Assembly (NCBI RefSeq): GCF_023101145.1
Contig: NZ_CP073714.1
Span: 3,720,001 to 3,784,000 of the forward strand
Reading direction: 5' to 3'
Length of the DNA stretch: 64,000 bases
From: Paenibacillus pabuli
Lineage (GTDB): Bacteria > Bacillota > Bacilli > Paenibacillales > Paenibacillaceae
Every line of letters starts with the position of its first letter. Position 1 is the stretch's first letter. Both the position numbers and the translations under genes were made by a program. The notes beneath the pieces are model-generated. The model searched no databases, was not told the origin of the DNA, and was given only the letters and a program-made list of their open reading frames with translations. Below, one piece after another: positions 43,490 to 52,693 of this stretch.

Positions 43490-44626
43490 ATGTTTAAATC
43501 AAACAAGAAACGCCTTCTTAGCCTCGCCTCACTGACACTGGCCGGTACACTGGTGCTTTCTGCATGCGGTGGAGCAAGCAGCAGCACCAATACTGCAGGA
43601 GGGTCCGATTCTTCCGGAGGAAACGGAGACAAGGTTAAACTGACCATGTTTATCTGGGCTGGCTCCAATCAGGATGTCGTTCCAAAAGAAGTGGTTGCAA
43701 ATTACGTTAAAGAGCATCCAAATGTCGAAGTTACTTTTGAAGAATCATCCAATGCAGTCATGTATCCGAAAATGGTCGCTGGCAAGCAGGCAGATCCGAA
43801 CAATCCAGTTGTCAACTTTGGTTACTTCAACGCAGATGCGACAGCTAAAGGCTTGAACGATGATATGTGGGAGCCACTGGATACAACCATCGTGACCAAT
43901 ATCAAGGATATCCCGGAGCAGTTCCACAAGCCTGACAATAAGGGAGTTGTATGGGGAGTTTCGAGCTTCGCTCTCGTATATAACAAAGACCTTGTAAAAA
44001 CACCGCCAACAAGCTGGAATGATCTGTGGGATAACGAGGAATTCAAAGGAAAAACGGCACTCTGGGACTATATGTTCTATTCCTATATTTCTCCACTCCT
44101 TGCAGTCAAAGGACAGGAGCTTGGCGCATCGTATGAGAATCCGGAGCCAGCATTCCAGTTCTGGGCAGATCATAGTGACCAGATCGGTACATTGGTTACA
44201 TCCAATGACCAGTTGAAGGCTCTTCTGGAGTCGGGAGATGCTCTGATTGCTCCTTTCAGTGCACAGGTTGCACAGACATGGATCGATGGTGGTTCCCCAC
44301 TCGCTGTAGCATATCCGACCGAAGGAGCCATTTCCTTCCCGTACACACTTCAGGTTGTGAAGGGATCAACACCTGAGCAGACACGTGTAGCCAACGAAAT
44401 TATCAACGAGCTGTTGAGCGCAGAGGCACTGTCACAATATGCAGAAGCAACAGGTACACCGGTAACCAGCACGACTGCTGCTGTTCCGGACAAATACAAG
44501 GACGATCCTTCCTTCTCCGTGGAAACACAGAGCAAAGGTATTAATCCTGACTGGGATGTTCTTGCTCAAAACAGCTCTTCCTGGAAGGAACTATGGGACC
44601 GACTCGTCAAAACCAAACTTCAATAA
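43490..44626 (+). CDS. Solute-binding lipoprotein of a polyamine/iron-type ABC importer
   Basis: This is a 378-residue extracellular binding protein. A lipoprotein signal peptide ends at LVLSACGG (Cys at about 26), followed by a Ser/Gly/Thr-rich linker. The core (VKLTMFIWAGSNQDVVPKEVVANYVKEHPNVEV, VWGVSSFALVYNKDL, PPTSWNDLWD) belongs to the PotD/AfuA group of periplasmic binding proteins. The ATG at 43490 fits GGGGGAA; ATG 43475 does not. The ligand may be a polyamine, an opine-like or a hydantoin-like compound; context with hyuAB suggests a nitrogen-containing amide. Confidence 0.9.
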   Translation: MFKSNKKRLLSLASLTLAGTLVLSACGGASSSTNTAGGSDSSGGNGDKVKLTMFIWAGSNQDVVPKEVVANYVKEHPNVEVTFEESSNAVMYPKMVAGKQADPNNPVVNFGYFNADATAKGLNDDMWEPLDTTIVTNIKDIPEQFHKPDNKGVVWGVSSFALVYNKDLVKTPPTSWNDLWDNEEFKGKTALWDYMFYSYISPLLAVKGQELGASYENPEPAFQFWADHSDQIGTLVTSNDQLKALLESGDALIAPFSAQVAQTWIDGGSPLAVAYPTEGAISFPYTLQVVKGSTPEQTRVANEIINELLSAEALSQYAEATGTPVTSTTAAVPDKYKDDPSFSVETQSKGINPDWDVLAQNSSSWKELWDRLVKTKLQ

Positions 44627-44650
44627 ATGATGGTTTTCAGACAAACCACG

Positions 44651-44678
44651 ATAACGGGTTCTATTTCGAACCCGTTAT
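44651..44678 (+). promoter_or_regulatory. Intercistronic hairpin after the binding-protein gene
   Basis: ATAACGGGTTC (44651-44661) pairs perfectly with GAACCCGTTAT (44668-44678) over a 6-nt loop, without a T run. Such hairpins protect the upstream message and raise binding-protein levels relative to the membrane components. Confidence 0.65.
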
Positions 44679-44697
44679 GGACGGGAGGGAAACAGAG

Positions 44698-45831
44698 ATG
44701 AGCAGTGGACAAGAACCCATTTCCATTGAAACAAGAGAAGTTACGAAGACCTACGGAGAGCGAGCGGCGGTTAACCATGTGTCACTCCAGGTCAAGAAGG
44801 GAGAATTCGTTTCCCTGTTAGGCCCGAGTGGCTGCGGCAAAACAACATTGCTGCGGATGCTTGGCGGACTTGAGCAGCCGGATCAGGGTAGTATTATGTT
44901 GGGGGGGCGGGATGTAACCGGCATCCCCGCCTATGGTCGTAACAGCAATATGATTTTTCAGCAGCTTGCGCTTTTTCCTCATATGGACGTATTCAACAAC
45001 ATCGCCTATGGGCTAAAGGTGAAGAAGTTACCGAAAGCCGATATCAGGAGGCAGGTACACGAAATGTTAGAACTGGTACAGCTCGGAGATTATGGCAGAC
45101 GAGCTGTTTCCCAGTTGTCCGGGGGGCAGGCTCAACGCGTAGCAATTGCTCGCGCTTTAATCAACAGACCCGAAGTTTTGCTGCTCGATGAGCCACTTTC
45201 CGCACTGGACATGCAGCTGCGTCTGGATATGCAGCGCGAACTGAAACGCATACAACGAGAGTTTGGTGGAACATTCATCTTTGTAACGCATGATCAGAAT
45301 GAAGCTATGAACATGTCAGACCGAATCGGTGTCATGCGCGCTGGCAAGCTGCTGCAATATGCTGCGCCGGATGAAATCTATGAAAGACCGGCAGACAGCT
45401 TCGTGGCCAAGTTCATTGGCGATACCAATCTTCTGGCAACAACGGTGCTTGAACAGGTTGCGAATGGAATCCGGGTTGAATGCTTCGGCTATTCGCTGCT
45501 GGTGAAGACAAGTGAGGAAACCTCAGTTGTCAAAGTGGGAGCCGGACACTCGTTGTCGATTCGCAACGAATATATTCGACTTGGAGAAGAGGCGAACCTT
45601 TGCCTAAACAAGCTGGATGGACGTGTTGTAGAAGCAGTGTACGGTGGGGCGAACATTCGTTACACAATCCAGATTGCTGAGGGATTTCTGATTCAGGCCA
45701 GTGTACTGCATCAGCGGGGAGCCTCACGTTTAAGCCCAGGGGAGCCAATTCGGATTGGCTTTGATCCGGAGGACGCACTCTTGTTATCCGAACTAATGCT
45801 GCAAGATCCGGTACAGGAGGAAGGAATATGA
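44698..45831 (+). CDS. ABC importer ATP-binding protein (PotA-like)
   Basis: This is a 377-residue ATPase. Walker A is GPSGCGKTT, the signature is LSGGQAQR, Walker B is VLLLDEPLSALD, and the switch histidine is in FVTHDQNEA. About 130 C-terminal residues form a TOBE-type regulatory domain as in PotA/FbpC. GGGAGGG precedes ATG 44698. The frame is open further upstream across the hairpin and into the binding-protein gene, but no ribosome-binding site supports that. It overlaps the first permease gene as ATGA. Confidence 0.93.
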   Translation: MSSGQEPISIETREVTKTYGERAAVNHVSLQVKKGEFVSLLGPSGCGKTTLLRMLGGLEQPDQGSIMLGGRDVTGIPAYGRNSNMIFQQLALFPHMDVFNNIAYGLKVKKLPKADIRRQVHEMLELVQLGDYGRRAVSQLSGGQAQRVAIARALINRPEVLLLDEPLSALDMQLRLDMQRELKRIQREFGGTFIFVTHDQNEAMNMSDRIGVMRAGKLLQYAAPDEIYERPADSFVAKFIGDTNLLATTVLEQVANGIRVECFGYSLLVKTSEETSVVKVGAGHSLSIRNEYIRLGEEANLCLNKLDGRVVEAVYGGANIRYTIQIAEGFLIQASVLHQRGASRLSPGEPIRIGFDPEDALLLSELMLQDPVQEEGI

Positions 45832-46745
45832 ATCGGATTGGGGATCGGATCGTGAATCTGTATTCATCCAAAAATCGCCGGTGGATTACCCAGTTGCTGC
45901 TTCTGCTGCCTGCTCTGGTCCTGATGGGCATCGTGTATCTGGGTGGTTTGCTCATCTTTGGCAGGTACAGCTTTGATATCTATGAAAATGGCAAGCTCAT
46001 CCGGGGCTGGGAGTGGGACGCCTATCGCGCTTTTCTGTCCGATCCGTACTATTGGAAACTGATAGGCACCACGTTTCGCGTTGCCTTTAAGGTTACGCTG
46101 TGGAGCCTGCTGCTTGCATACCCGCTAGCTTATTGTATTGCCGGACTGAAGAAACCGGGTATGAAGCAATGGTTGCTGCTGCTTACGTTTCTTCCGCTGC
46201 TGGTCAGCGCGGTTGTTCGATCCTATGGCTGGCAGCTGCTGCTATCCAAACAGGGCTTCATGAACTGGCTGTTCATACGGCTTGGAATTACGGATGAAGG
46301 CTTCAGCATGATATATAACGAGACTGGTGTGGTCATCGCACTTGTTCATATTTTTCTGCCATTCATGGTCTTTCCGATCCTGAATGTATTGTCGCAAAGT
46401 GACGCTTCGCTAAAAGCGGCTGCTCAGGATCTGGGAGCAGGAAGCTGGCGGACATTCCTGACGATTACACTGCCTTTATCAGCGAGAGGTATTGCTAGCG
46501 GGGTACAGATTGTATTCACGCTATGCCTCACGGCCTTTACAACGCCTCAATTGATTGGCGGAGGCAGGGTCATGACACTGCCGGTATTTATTTACCAGCG
46601 AACACTGGACACCAACTGGCCGATGGCTGCGGTAGCAAGTATGTTCCTGCTCATTTCTTCGATCATCGTTTCACTTATGGTCAATAAAGGAGCGGAAATG
46701 CTGATGTTCCGTCGTTCCCGGAAGGGAGGTCAGGCTTATGGTTAA
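45828..46745 (+). CDS. ABC importer permease 1 (PotB-like)
   Basis: This is a 305-residue inner-membrane permease with about six membrane segments. The first is in LLLLLPALVLMGIVYLGGLLIF. The cytoplasmic EAA loop is AAAQDLGAGSWRTFLTITLP, which docks on the ATPase. The family is PotB/CysTW. It is coupled to the ATPase gene (ATGA) and overlaps the second permease by 8 nt. Confidence 0.93.
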   Translation: MNRIGDRIVNLYSSKNRRWITQLLLLLPALVLMGIVYLGGLLIFGRYSFDIYENGKLIRGWEWDAYRAFLSDPYYWKLIGTTFRVAFKVTLWSLLLAYPLAYCIAGLKKPGMKQWLLLLTFLPLLVSAVVRSYGWQLLLSKQGFMNWLFIRLGITDEGFSMIYNETGVVIALVHIFLPFMVFPILNVLSQSDASLKAAAQDLGAGSWRTFLTITLPLSARGIASGVQIVFTLCLTAFTTPQLIGGGRVMTLPVFIYQRTLDTNWPMAAVASMFLLISSIIVSLMVNKGAEMLMFRRSRKGGQAYG

Positions 46746-47577
46746 GTCCAACAGGCTCACCAAGCTGCTGCTCTATATATTTGCAGGGGCCGTAGCGGTT
46801 TATCTACTATTGCCATTGCTAATGATCCTTTTGACATCTGTAGGTTCCGGATCGGCCAGTAAATTCCCTCCGGAAGGTCTTACCCTGAAGTGGTACGCAA
46901 ATCTGGGAGAGCAGACTCAATTTCTCGTTGCATTCAAGAACAGTCTGATCGCCTCCACAGGAGCGGTACTGCTGGCGCTGATTACCGGAACACTTGCGGC
47001 GCTGGCTATCGTACATTACCCTTTCCCGGGTGCTGGCATCTTGAGAGCCTTTTTTGTATCCCCAATGGTTATGCCAAAAATTACGCTCGGTATTGCGTAT
47101 CTAATTTTGTTCTCCAAAATGCATATTGCAGGCGGATTATTCGCTCTCATTTTGGGTGAAGCGGTCATCGTGCTTCCATTCGTGCTAACGCTTGTAGGCA
47201 GTGCATTGGCCAACCTGCAGCCCGCACACCGAGAGGCGGCAGCAGACCTTGGAGCAGGTCCACTGCGTATCTTTTTTACAATCACCTTGCCACAGCTTAG
47301 ACTATCTCTGCTCCTTTCAGGGTCAATCGCATTTGTCTTCACTTTTGACCAGGTAGAGGCTGCATTGCTGCTTCTTCGTCAGGACAGCTACACCCTGCCG
47401 ATACAACTGTTCCTGTACATGGAAAAGTGGCAGGACCCGACAATCGCTGTTGTTTCCGTCGTACTTATCGCTTTTGCACTGGCCTTGTTCATGATCATCA
47501 AGCTTGTACTGCGCTCAGTACCCGGACTTGAGAGTTTGTTTGGAGGCAGGAAAAACAAAAGGAGGTCGGAATCTTGA
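46738..47577 (+). CDS. ABC importer permease 2 (PotC-like)
   Basis: This is a 279-residue permease with about six membrane segments (first: LLLYIFAGAVAVYLLLPLLMIL) and the EAA loop REAAADLGAGPLRIFFTITLP. It pairs with the preceding permease to form the channel. Overlaps on both sides (8 nt before, 4 nt after) show tight translational coupling from the transporter into the M24 peptidase gene. Confidence 0.93.
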   Translation: MVKSNRLTKLLLYIFAGAVAVYLLLPLLMILLTSVGSGSASKFPPEGLTLKWYANLGEQTQFLVAFKNSLIASTGAVLLALITGTLAALAIVHYPFPGAGILRAFFVSPMVMPKITLGIAYLILFSKMHIAGGLFALILGEAVIVLPFVLTLVGSALANLQPAHREAAADLGAGPLRIFFTITLPQLRLSLLLSGSIAFVFTFDQVEAALLLLRQDSYTLPIQLFLYMEKWQDPTIAVVSVVLIAFALALFMIIKLVLRSVPGLESLFGGRKNKRRSES

Positions 47578-48791
47578 ACAATTCACATCATATATCCCAC
47601 AGTTCCGGTCTAAACCGGGACCGAGCGGAAGATGTAATGAAAACTCAGGGACTTAGTGCCCTGATCGCAACAACTCCGGAAAATATTCATTATGTCATTG
47701 GCTCCCAGCTACGCGCGAGCAACTGGACCATGCAGATTTACGCCATTCTGCCTGCCGACCGATCCGCTCGGCCATGTATCGTCATTCCGACGAATCGTTT
47801 GGGCGTTGTGGCTCAATTCGGTATCACGGAAGTAGATATATTTGCCTACAGTGACTTCTTCGTGGAAGGTTCAATCGAAGGCAAACCTTCTACGGATGAT
47901 ATTGATCTGTTCTACTCTCTGCTGCAAACGACAGTCATTCATCCAGGACCGATCGAAGCGCTTAAAGCTGCACTGAAACAACTCGACATTGAGAATCAAC
48001 CGATTGGAATCGATGAGATGCGAATCGCTCCAGAACTTTTAGCGCGGATTAAGGAAGATGCGCCTCATGGAGCGGTAGTTCCCGCATATAAGCTATTTCG
48101 CCAAATCCGTCTGGTCAAGACGCCTTTCGAGATTGAGCAGCTCCGACAGGCAGCCCAAGTAAATGAACGAATTGAGCAAGAGCTGATTGATCTGATCGCA
48201 GCCGGTGTTCATGAGAAACAGCTTGCCGACCATTATCGGTTAGCTGTGATGAGAGCAGGCGGGACTCCTGCAATGACTGCGGTAGGGGCGGGTCCGCGCA
48301 GTGCGCTGCCGCTCATCGAAAATTATTTTCATACCATTGAGTCAGGGGATCAGATCCGCTTTGATCTGTGCTTGCAGCTGGAAGGATACTGGGGAGATAC
48401 AGGACGTACTGTTGTGGCAGGAGAGCCAACTCCCTGGATGAAAAAGCATTTTAATGCAGTAAAAAGCGGATGGGAAACGGCGCTTGAAGCCGTACGCCCT
48501 GGCGTTAAGGCTTCGGACGTATTCCATGCGGCTGTGTCTCGCGTGCAGCGTGAGGGAATTCCCCATTACCGACGTCAGCATGTTGGTCATGCCATTGGCT
48601 TGGAACTGTACGACGACATGACCCTCTCTCCTGGCGACCAGCGCATACTGGAGCCCGGTATGGTGCTATGTGTGGAGGTACCATATTATGAGCTCGGAGC
48701 TGGTGGCTTCCAAATCGAGGATACGGTTGTTGTAACTCCGGATGGATATGAGTTTTTGACTCATATGGAGCGTAAACTGTTCATCAAATAA
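47574..48791 (+). CDS. M24-family metallopeptidase (Xaa-Pro dipeptidase-like)
   Basis: This is a 405-residue cytoplasmic hydrolase with a creatinase-type N-domain and a pita-bread C-domain. All five metal ligands of active M24 peptidases are visible: Asp in RFDLCLQ, Asp in GYWGDTGRT, His in HVGHAIGLE, Glu in LCVEVPYYE and Glu in QIEDTVVV. Creatinase itself lacks them, so a dipeptidase or related C-N hydrolase is more likely. Translation starts at TTG 47574, inside the stop of the permease gene, after GGAGGTCGG. Its place in the operon suggests it acts on the imported compound or on the HyuAB product. Confidence 0.88.
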   Translation: MNNSHHISHSSGLNRDRAEDVMKTQGLSALIATTPENIHYVIGSQLRASNWTMQIYAILPADRSARPCIVIPTNRLGVVAQFGITEVDIFAYSDFFVEGSIEGKPSTDDIDLFYSLLQTTVIHPGPIEALKAALKQLDIENQPIGIDEMRIAPELLARIKEDAPHGAVVPAYKLFRQIRLVKTPFEIEQLRQAAQVNERIEQELIDLIAAGVHEKQLADHYRLAVMRAGGTPAMTAVGAGPRSALPLIENYFHTIESGDQIRFDLCLQLEGYWGDTGRTVVAGEPTPWMKKHFNAVKSGWETALEAVRPGVKASDVFHAAVSRVQREGIPHYRRQHVGHAIGLELYDDMTLSPGDQRILEPGMVLCVEVPYYELGAGGFQIEDTVVVTPDGYEFLTHMERKLFIK

Positions 48792-48870
48792 CGATTAATG
48801 GAAGGCTTCAGCCAAGCGATCAGTCAGCAGCCGATCATGGAGCTTTCCTGCCCGAGAAAGTTGGAATATC

Positions 48871-50067
48871 ATGATTCAGCAGGGAACTAAGACGTTTCGT
48901 AACATTAGCCTTGCGCTGTTTGCCGGAGGTTTTGTGACTTTTGCGTTACTATACAGCCTCCAGCCCCTGATGCCCGAGATTAGCGAGGCATTTGCGATCT
49001 CGCCTGCACATTCCAGTCTTACCCTATCAGTTACGACGATTGCCATGGCACTGACAATGTTGTTCATCGGTTCCTTATCCGATTCATTGGGAAGACGCTT
49101 CATTATGACAGCAGCTCTAGTTGTCTCATCTATTATTGCTATGATTAGCGCGTTTAGCCCTGGATTTACCGAGCTGCTTCTGCTTCGCATTCTCCAGGGA
49201 GTTGCACTTGCCGGGCTGCCCGCGACAGCCATGACATATCTGTCGGAAGAGATTGAGCCTACCAGTCTAGGGTATGCCATGGGCCTTTATATCAGCGGAA
49301 ATTCGATTGGAGGTATGGCGGGTCGCTTTATCAGCGGCGTGATCACAGACTGGTTCAGTTGGCGTGCTGCAGTTGGTTTTATCGGAATTTTAGGTCTATG
49401 TGCGGCTATTATCTTCTGGCTTGTCATCCCGCCATCCCGCCATTTTGTCAAAGCAACTCCTGGATTCAAAAAGATCATTCCGCTTTTGTGGTCACAGTGT
49501 CGGAACCCACGACTACTATGCCTATACGGGCTGGGCTTTCTTTTGATGGGGGGCTTCGTGACGTTGTTCAACTACATCGGATTTGAATTGACAGGAGAAC
49601 CTTATCATCTAAGCCAGTCGGTCGTCGGCAGTCTTTTTGTTGTATACCTTATGGGTACGTTGAGCAGCACATGGATGGGCAGGCTAGCAGATCGGTATGG
49701 AAGATCGAATGTTCTTGGAATTGCGCTCGGTATTATACTGGCCGGTGCAGTTTGTACTGTTCATCCTGAGTTGTGGATCAAAATAATTGGACTTGCCTTG
49801 TTTGCCTTTGGTTTCTTTGGCGGACATTCCATCGCAAGCAGCTGGGTTGGTCTCGTGGCGGATCAGCACAAATCCCAGGCCAATGCCTTGTATTTGTTTT
49901 TCTACTACGTGGGATCAAGCTTCAGTGGAACCGGAGGGGGGCTACTTTACAGCCAGCTGGGGTGGATTGGCATTGTGAGCATGATTGGTGTATATGTGCT
50001 AATCGGATTTATTTTGTGTCGGTTGCTTGTAGAAAAGGCACAGGAACATACCAAGCTTACTTTTTAA
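48871..50067 (+). CDS. MFS transporter
   Basis: This is a 398-residue integral membrane protein with about 12 membrane segments. The loop between segments 2 and 3 reads GSLSDSLGRRFIM, the classic MFS motif, repeated in the second half as GRLADRYGRSNVL. The sequence type resembles YnfM/AraJ-like drug-proton or metabolite exporters. It begins 79 nt after the M24 gene with a modest site (GAGAAAG). It may export a product or intermediate of the preceding pathway, or it may be unrelated. Confidence 0.88.
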   Translation: MIQQGTKTFRNISLALFAGGFVTFALLYSLQPLMPEISEAFAISPAHSSLTLSVTTIAMALTMLFIGSLSDSLGRRFIMTAALVVSSIIAMISAFSPGFTELLLLRILQGVALAGLPATAMTYLSEEIEPTSLGYAMGLYISGNSIGGMAGRFISGVITDWFSWRAAVGFIGILGLCAAIIFWLVIPPSRHFVKATPGFKKIIPLLWSQCRNPRLLCLYGLGFLLMGGFVTLFNYIGFELTGEPYHLSQSVVGSLFVVYLMGTLSSTWMGRLADRYGRSNVLGIALGIILAGAVCTVHPELWIKIIGLALFAFGFFGGHSIASSWVGLVADQHKSQANALYLFFYYVGSSFSGTGGGLLYSQLGWIGIVSMIGVYVLIGFILCRLLVEKAQEHTKLTF

Positions 50068-50170
50068 CGAATCGAAAAATAGATCACAAAAGTTTGTTAA
50101 TTAAGCACTCATTTTGGCCCATAATCATCCAAAAGTCCCTAATACAATAACTAACTTTTTTCGACAAGTA

Positions 50171-50198
50171 TTGCATCTCCTGAAATACCGAGTATAAT
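50171..50198 (+). promoter_or_regulatory. Promoter of the 50235 gene
   Basis: TTGCAT (50171-50176) and TATAAT (50193-50198) with a 16-bp spacer, about 37 nt before the start codon. Confidence 0.6.
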
Positions 50199-50234
50199 AC
50201 TGGGTAAATAGATGCAAAGGGGATGCAATAAACG

Positions 50235-50585
50235 ATGAAAAAACATGCTGAATTGAACTCTCTTCTTGTTGACGATTATCTGGATCTCCTGAACATAGCG
50301 AAACAACTTGGTGATGAGGAGTGGAAAGAGGCCATTTTGCAGGCGCTGAAAGAAGAAGTGGATGCAAATCGTCATCTGGATTCAACCGAAGTCAGACAAG
50401 ATCTTTGGAATCAATTTGAAGGAATTAATGAACAAATGCATGATCTGTTAATGCAACTGAAGCATGCCGATAGTCCTGAAGAGAAAGAACAGATTATTGA
50501 AGCCATTTGGGGACTCAAAGTGGATCGCTATGCCATTACTCGCAAACTTGAAACCATGAGCCGTTCCAGCGCAGGACTTCAATAA
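50235..50585 (+). CDS. Small conserved hypothetical protein, mostly helical
   Basis: This is a 116-residue charged protein (KKHAELNSLLVDDYLDLLNIAKQLGDEEWKEAILQALKEE at the start). It looks entirely alpha-helical with heptad-like patterns and has no signal peptide or membrane segment. I do not recognise the family with certainty; similar short proteins occur in Bacillales. It has its own promoter, an AAAGGGGATG site 12-15 bases upstream and a terminator, so it is a complete single-gene unit. Function unknown. Confidence 0.75.
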   Translation: MKKHAELNSLLVDDYLDLLNIAKQLGDEEWKEAILQALKEEVDANRHLDSTEVRQDLWNQFEGINEQMHDLLMQLKHADSPEEKEQIIEAIWGLKVDRYAITRKLETMSRSSAGLQ

Positions 50586-50614
50586 AAGCTCTATCAATGA
50601 TCATAAAAAAAATA

Positions 50615-50672
50615 AAAACCCGCGTACCGCCTCTGGAATTTGTCCAGTGGTAGGCATGCGGGTTTTGTGTTT
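50615..50672. terminator. Bidirectional terminator between convergent genes
   Basis: AAAACCCGC (50615-50623) pairs with GCGGGTTTT (50658-50666), with inner CTGG/CCAG pairing. A-rich sequence before and T-rich after suit both strands. Confidence 0.8.
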
Positions 50673-50715
50673 GTTGTTGTGTGTTGCTGTATTCGCGGAT
50701 ATGAGGTTAAAAGGG

Positions 50716-51342
50716 TTAAAACTGTTTGGCGAGTGTACGAGCCTCTTCGATGGCTTTCTGTTTGATCTCATCAGCGCGATCCTTGTATTGGTTATGTCCT
50801 TCCACAAAGATGCCCTCAAGCTTGGGAACGCCCAGAAAAGACATAATAATGCTCAAATAACGATGGCCGGATTCCATTTGGGCCGCAGGTCCTTCTGAAT
50901 AAATGCCGCCGCGAGCCTGAATATGCAATGCCTTTTTGTCGGAAAGTAATCCGACCGGGCCCTGTTCCGTATACCGGAACGTTTTACCAGCTACACAGAT
51001 GGAGTCGATATAAGCCTTCATAATTGGAGGAAAAGAGAAGTTCCACATCGGTGTTACAAAAACATATTTGTCAGCAGAGGCAAATTGATCGGATAATTCA
51101 TTCAAACGTTGAACCTTGGACTGCTCACCAGAGGTCAATTCACTGCCGGATTGAAGTTTACCCCACCCACTGAACACATCTGCATCAATATGAGGAATTT
51201 CTGAGCGATACAAATCCAGATGAATAACCTCATCCGAAGGATGGCTTTCACGATATGCATCCACAAACGCTTTACCAGCAGCCATGCTGAAGGACGTTTC
51301 ATAATCATGAGGATGGGCAGTAATATACAATAATGTAGACAT
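50716..51342 (-). CDS. azoR: FMN-dependent NADH-azoreductase
   Basis: This 208-residue flavodoxin-fold enzyme reduces azo compounds and quinones. The phosphate loop region [23 protein letters not shown], the FMN motif [20 protein letters not shown] and [10 protein letters not shown] are typical of AzoR. The start at 51342 has AGAGGAAG upstream on the minus strand; a longer start at 51387 lacks support. It is convergent with the preceding gene and divergent from deoR, with no shared pathway. Confidence 0.92.
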   Translation of the reverse strand: MSTLLYITAHPHDYETSFSMAAGKAFVDAYRESHPSDEVIHLDLYRSEIPHIDADVFSGWGKLQSGSELTSGEQSKVQRLNELSDQFASADKYVFVTPMWNFSFPPIMKAYIDSICVAGKTFRYTEQGPVGLLSDKKALHIQARGGIYSEGPAAQMESGHRYLSIIMSFLGVPKLEGIFVEGHNQYKDRADEIKQKAIEEARTLAKQF

Positions 51343-51438
51343 ACGGATCTTCCTCTCTAAGATGTTATTTACCAAAAAGGGCCCCACGAGTAAGCGACCG
51401 ATGTAGTATGCATCTTTAGTAACGTTTTATACGTGGAT

Positions 51439-51466
51439 AGTGACCTGGTACTCAATCATGTATAAT
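51439..51466 (+). promoter_or_regulatory. Possible promoter of deoR
   Basis: A perfect TATAAT (51461-51466) with a weak -35 (AGTGAC, 51439-51444) at 16 bp. Confidence 0.4.
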
Positions 51467-51519
51467 ACATGGGTGAAGGTGAAATCGAACGATAATAGGA
51501 ATGAGTGAGATGAACGCTT

Positions 51520-52464
51520 ATGGGAATGGATCTGGAGAAGCAACGATTAAGCATTGAAGCAGCGAAATTGTATTATCAATCGGATTACAGCCAGCAAGAT
51601 ATTGCGGTCAGGTTGGGGGTATCCCGTCCAACGGTATCGCGGTTACTCCAATATGCGAAAGATCGTGGATACGTTCGCATTGAAATTATGGACCCGCTGG
51701 AGGATATCGACATTATCGCGGGGGAGCTCAAAGCCAAGTACGATCTGGATACTGCGCTTGTATGTTTTGCCCCGTTGAAGAGTGATGAGGAAATTTTGAA
51801 ACATATTAGCAAAAGAGCAGCAGATTACTTACAGGACACGGTGCAAGATGCGGACATTATTGGTGTAACCTGGGGGACAACGATGAACGCCGTAGCCCGT
51901 CAGCTGCGTCCCAAGCAGGTCAAAGGTGTGGAAGTGGTTCAACTTAAGGGAGGCGTAAGCCATTCCCATGTGAATACGTATGCGGCAGAGATTGTTCATT
52001 TATTTGCGGAAGCGTTCCATACGGTTCCACGATATTTGCCGTTGCCCGTGATCTTCGACAATATTGAAGTCAAAAAAATGGTAGAAGCAGACCGGCACAT
52101 AGGCAGAATTGTGGAGCTGGGCCGACAGGCGAATATTGCCATGTTTACCGTAGGTACAGTGAAGGAAGATGCACTTTTGTTCAGGCTAGGGTACTTTAAT
52201 GAAGAAGAACAGCAATTACTGATGCATTCAGGTGCAGGTGACATTTGTTCACGTTTTTTTGATGCCGAGGGCCGTTTGATCAGTGAAGAAATTAACAATA
52301 GAACCGTCGGAATTGATCTGGCCGAGCTGCGAAATAAGGAAAAATCGATTCTCGTGGCCGGGGGAAAGCGTAAAATAGAAGCCATTCATGCTGCACTCAA
52401 AGGTCACTACGCCAACATTTTGGTAACAGACCAGTACACAGCTCAGGCTTTGCTTCGATTATAA
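51520..52464 (+). CDS. deoR: Deoxyribonucleoside operon regulator (SorC/DeoR family)
   Basis: This is a 314-residue repressor of deoxyribonucleoside catabolism. The helix-turn-helix near residues 22-45 (YSQQDIAVRLGVSRPTVSRLLQYAKDRGYV) and the SorC-type sugar-binding domain (IIGVTWGTTMNAVARQL, HSGAGDICSRFFDAEG, VAGGKRKIEAI) match B. subtilis DeoR. That protein responds to deoxyribose-5-phosphate. ATG 51520 and ATG 51526 are both possible. It lies directly before deoC-nupC, as in B. subtilis, and its presumed operator precedes deoC. Confidence 0.93.
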   Translation: MGMDLEKQRLSIEAAKLYYQSDYSQQDIAVRLGVSRPTVSRLLQYAKDRGYVRIEIMDPLEDIDIIAGELKAKYDLDTALVCFAPLKSDEEILKHISKRAADYLQDTVQDADIIGVTWGTTMNAVARQLRPKQVKGVEVVQLKGGVSHSHVNTYAAEIVHLFAEAFHTVPRYLPLPVIFDNIEVKKMVEADRHIGRIVELGRQANIAMFTVGTVKEDALLFRLGYFNEEEQQLLMHSGAGDICSRFFDAEGRLISEEINNRTVGIDLAELRNKEKSILVAGGKRKIEAIHAALKGHYANILVTDQYTAQALLRL

Positions 52465-52477
52465 TTCAAGGGATGAC

Positions 52478-52515
52478 AACATCTGCCACGCAACATGGGC
52501 GGATGTTTTGCTTTC
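52478..52515 (+). terminator. Terminator after deoR
   Basis: AACATCTGCC (52478-52487) pairs with GGCGGATGTT (52498-52507) with one wobble, followed by TTGCTTTCTT. Confidence 0.7.
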
Positions 52516-52603
52516 TTAGGCAGAAGATATATTGTACGATTTCATCCCGGTTAGGAAATCCTTCTGTTTGATGAAGTTTTCATGGAATGTGTTAAGATTT
52601 CAA

Positions 52604-52624
52604 TATTGAACAAAAGTTCATATT
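52604..52624 (+). promoter_or_regulatory. DeoR operator upstream of deoC
   Basis: TGAAC-AAAA-GTTCA (52607-52620) is a perfect inverted repeat within ATTGAACAAAAGTTCATAT. It resembles the known B. subtilis DeoR operator (ATTGAACAAAATTTCAAT). A further half-site (ATGTTCAT) lies at about 52636-52643. Confidence 0.75.
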
Positions 52625-52693
52625 GATTTTTACATATGTTCATGTTAGGGTAGGGATATAGAAAATAACTAGTTCAGATAAGGGGAGATTCAA

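Noticed and set aside
47574..48791. Creatinase assignment for the M24 protein
   Set aside because: All five metal ligands are present, whereas creatinase lacks them; a metallopeptidase is the better call.
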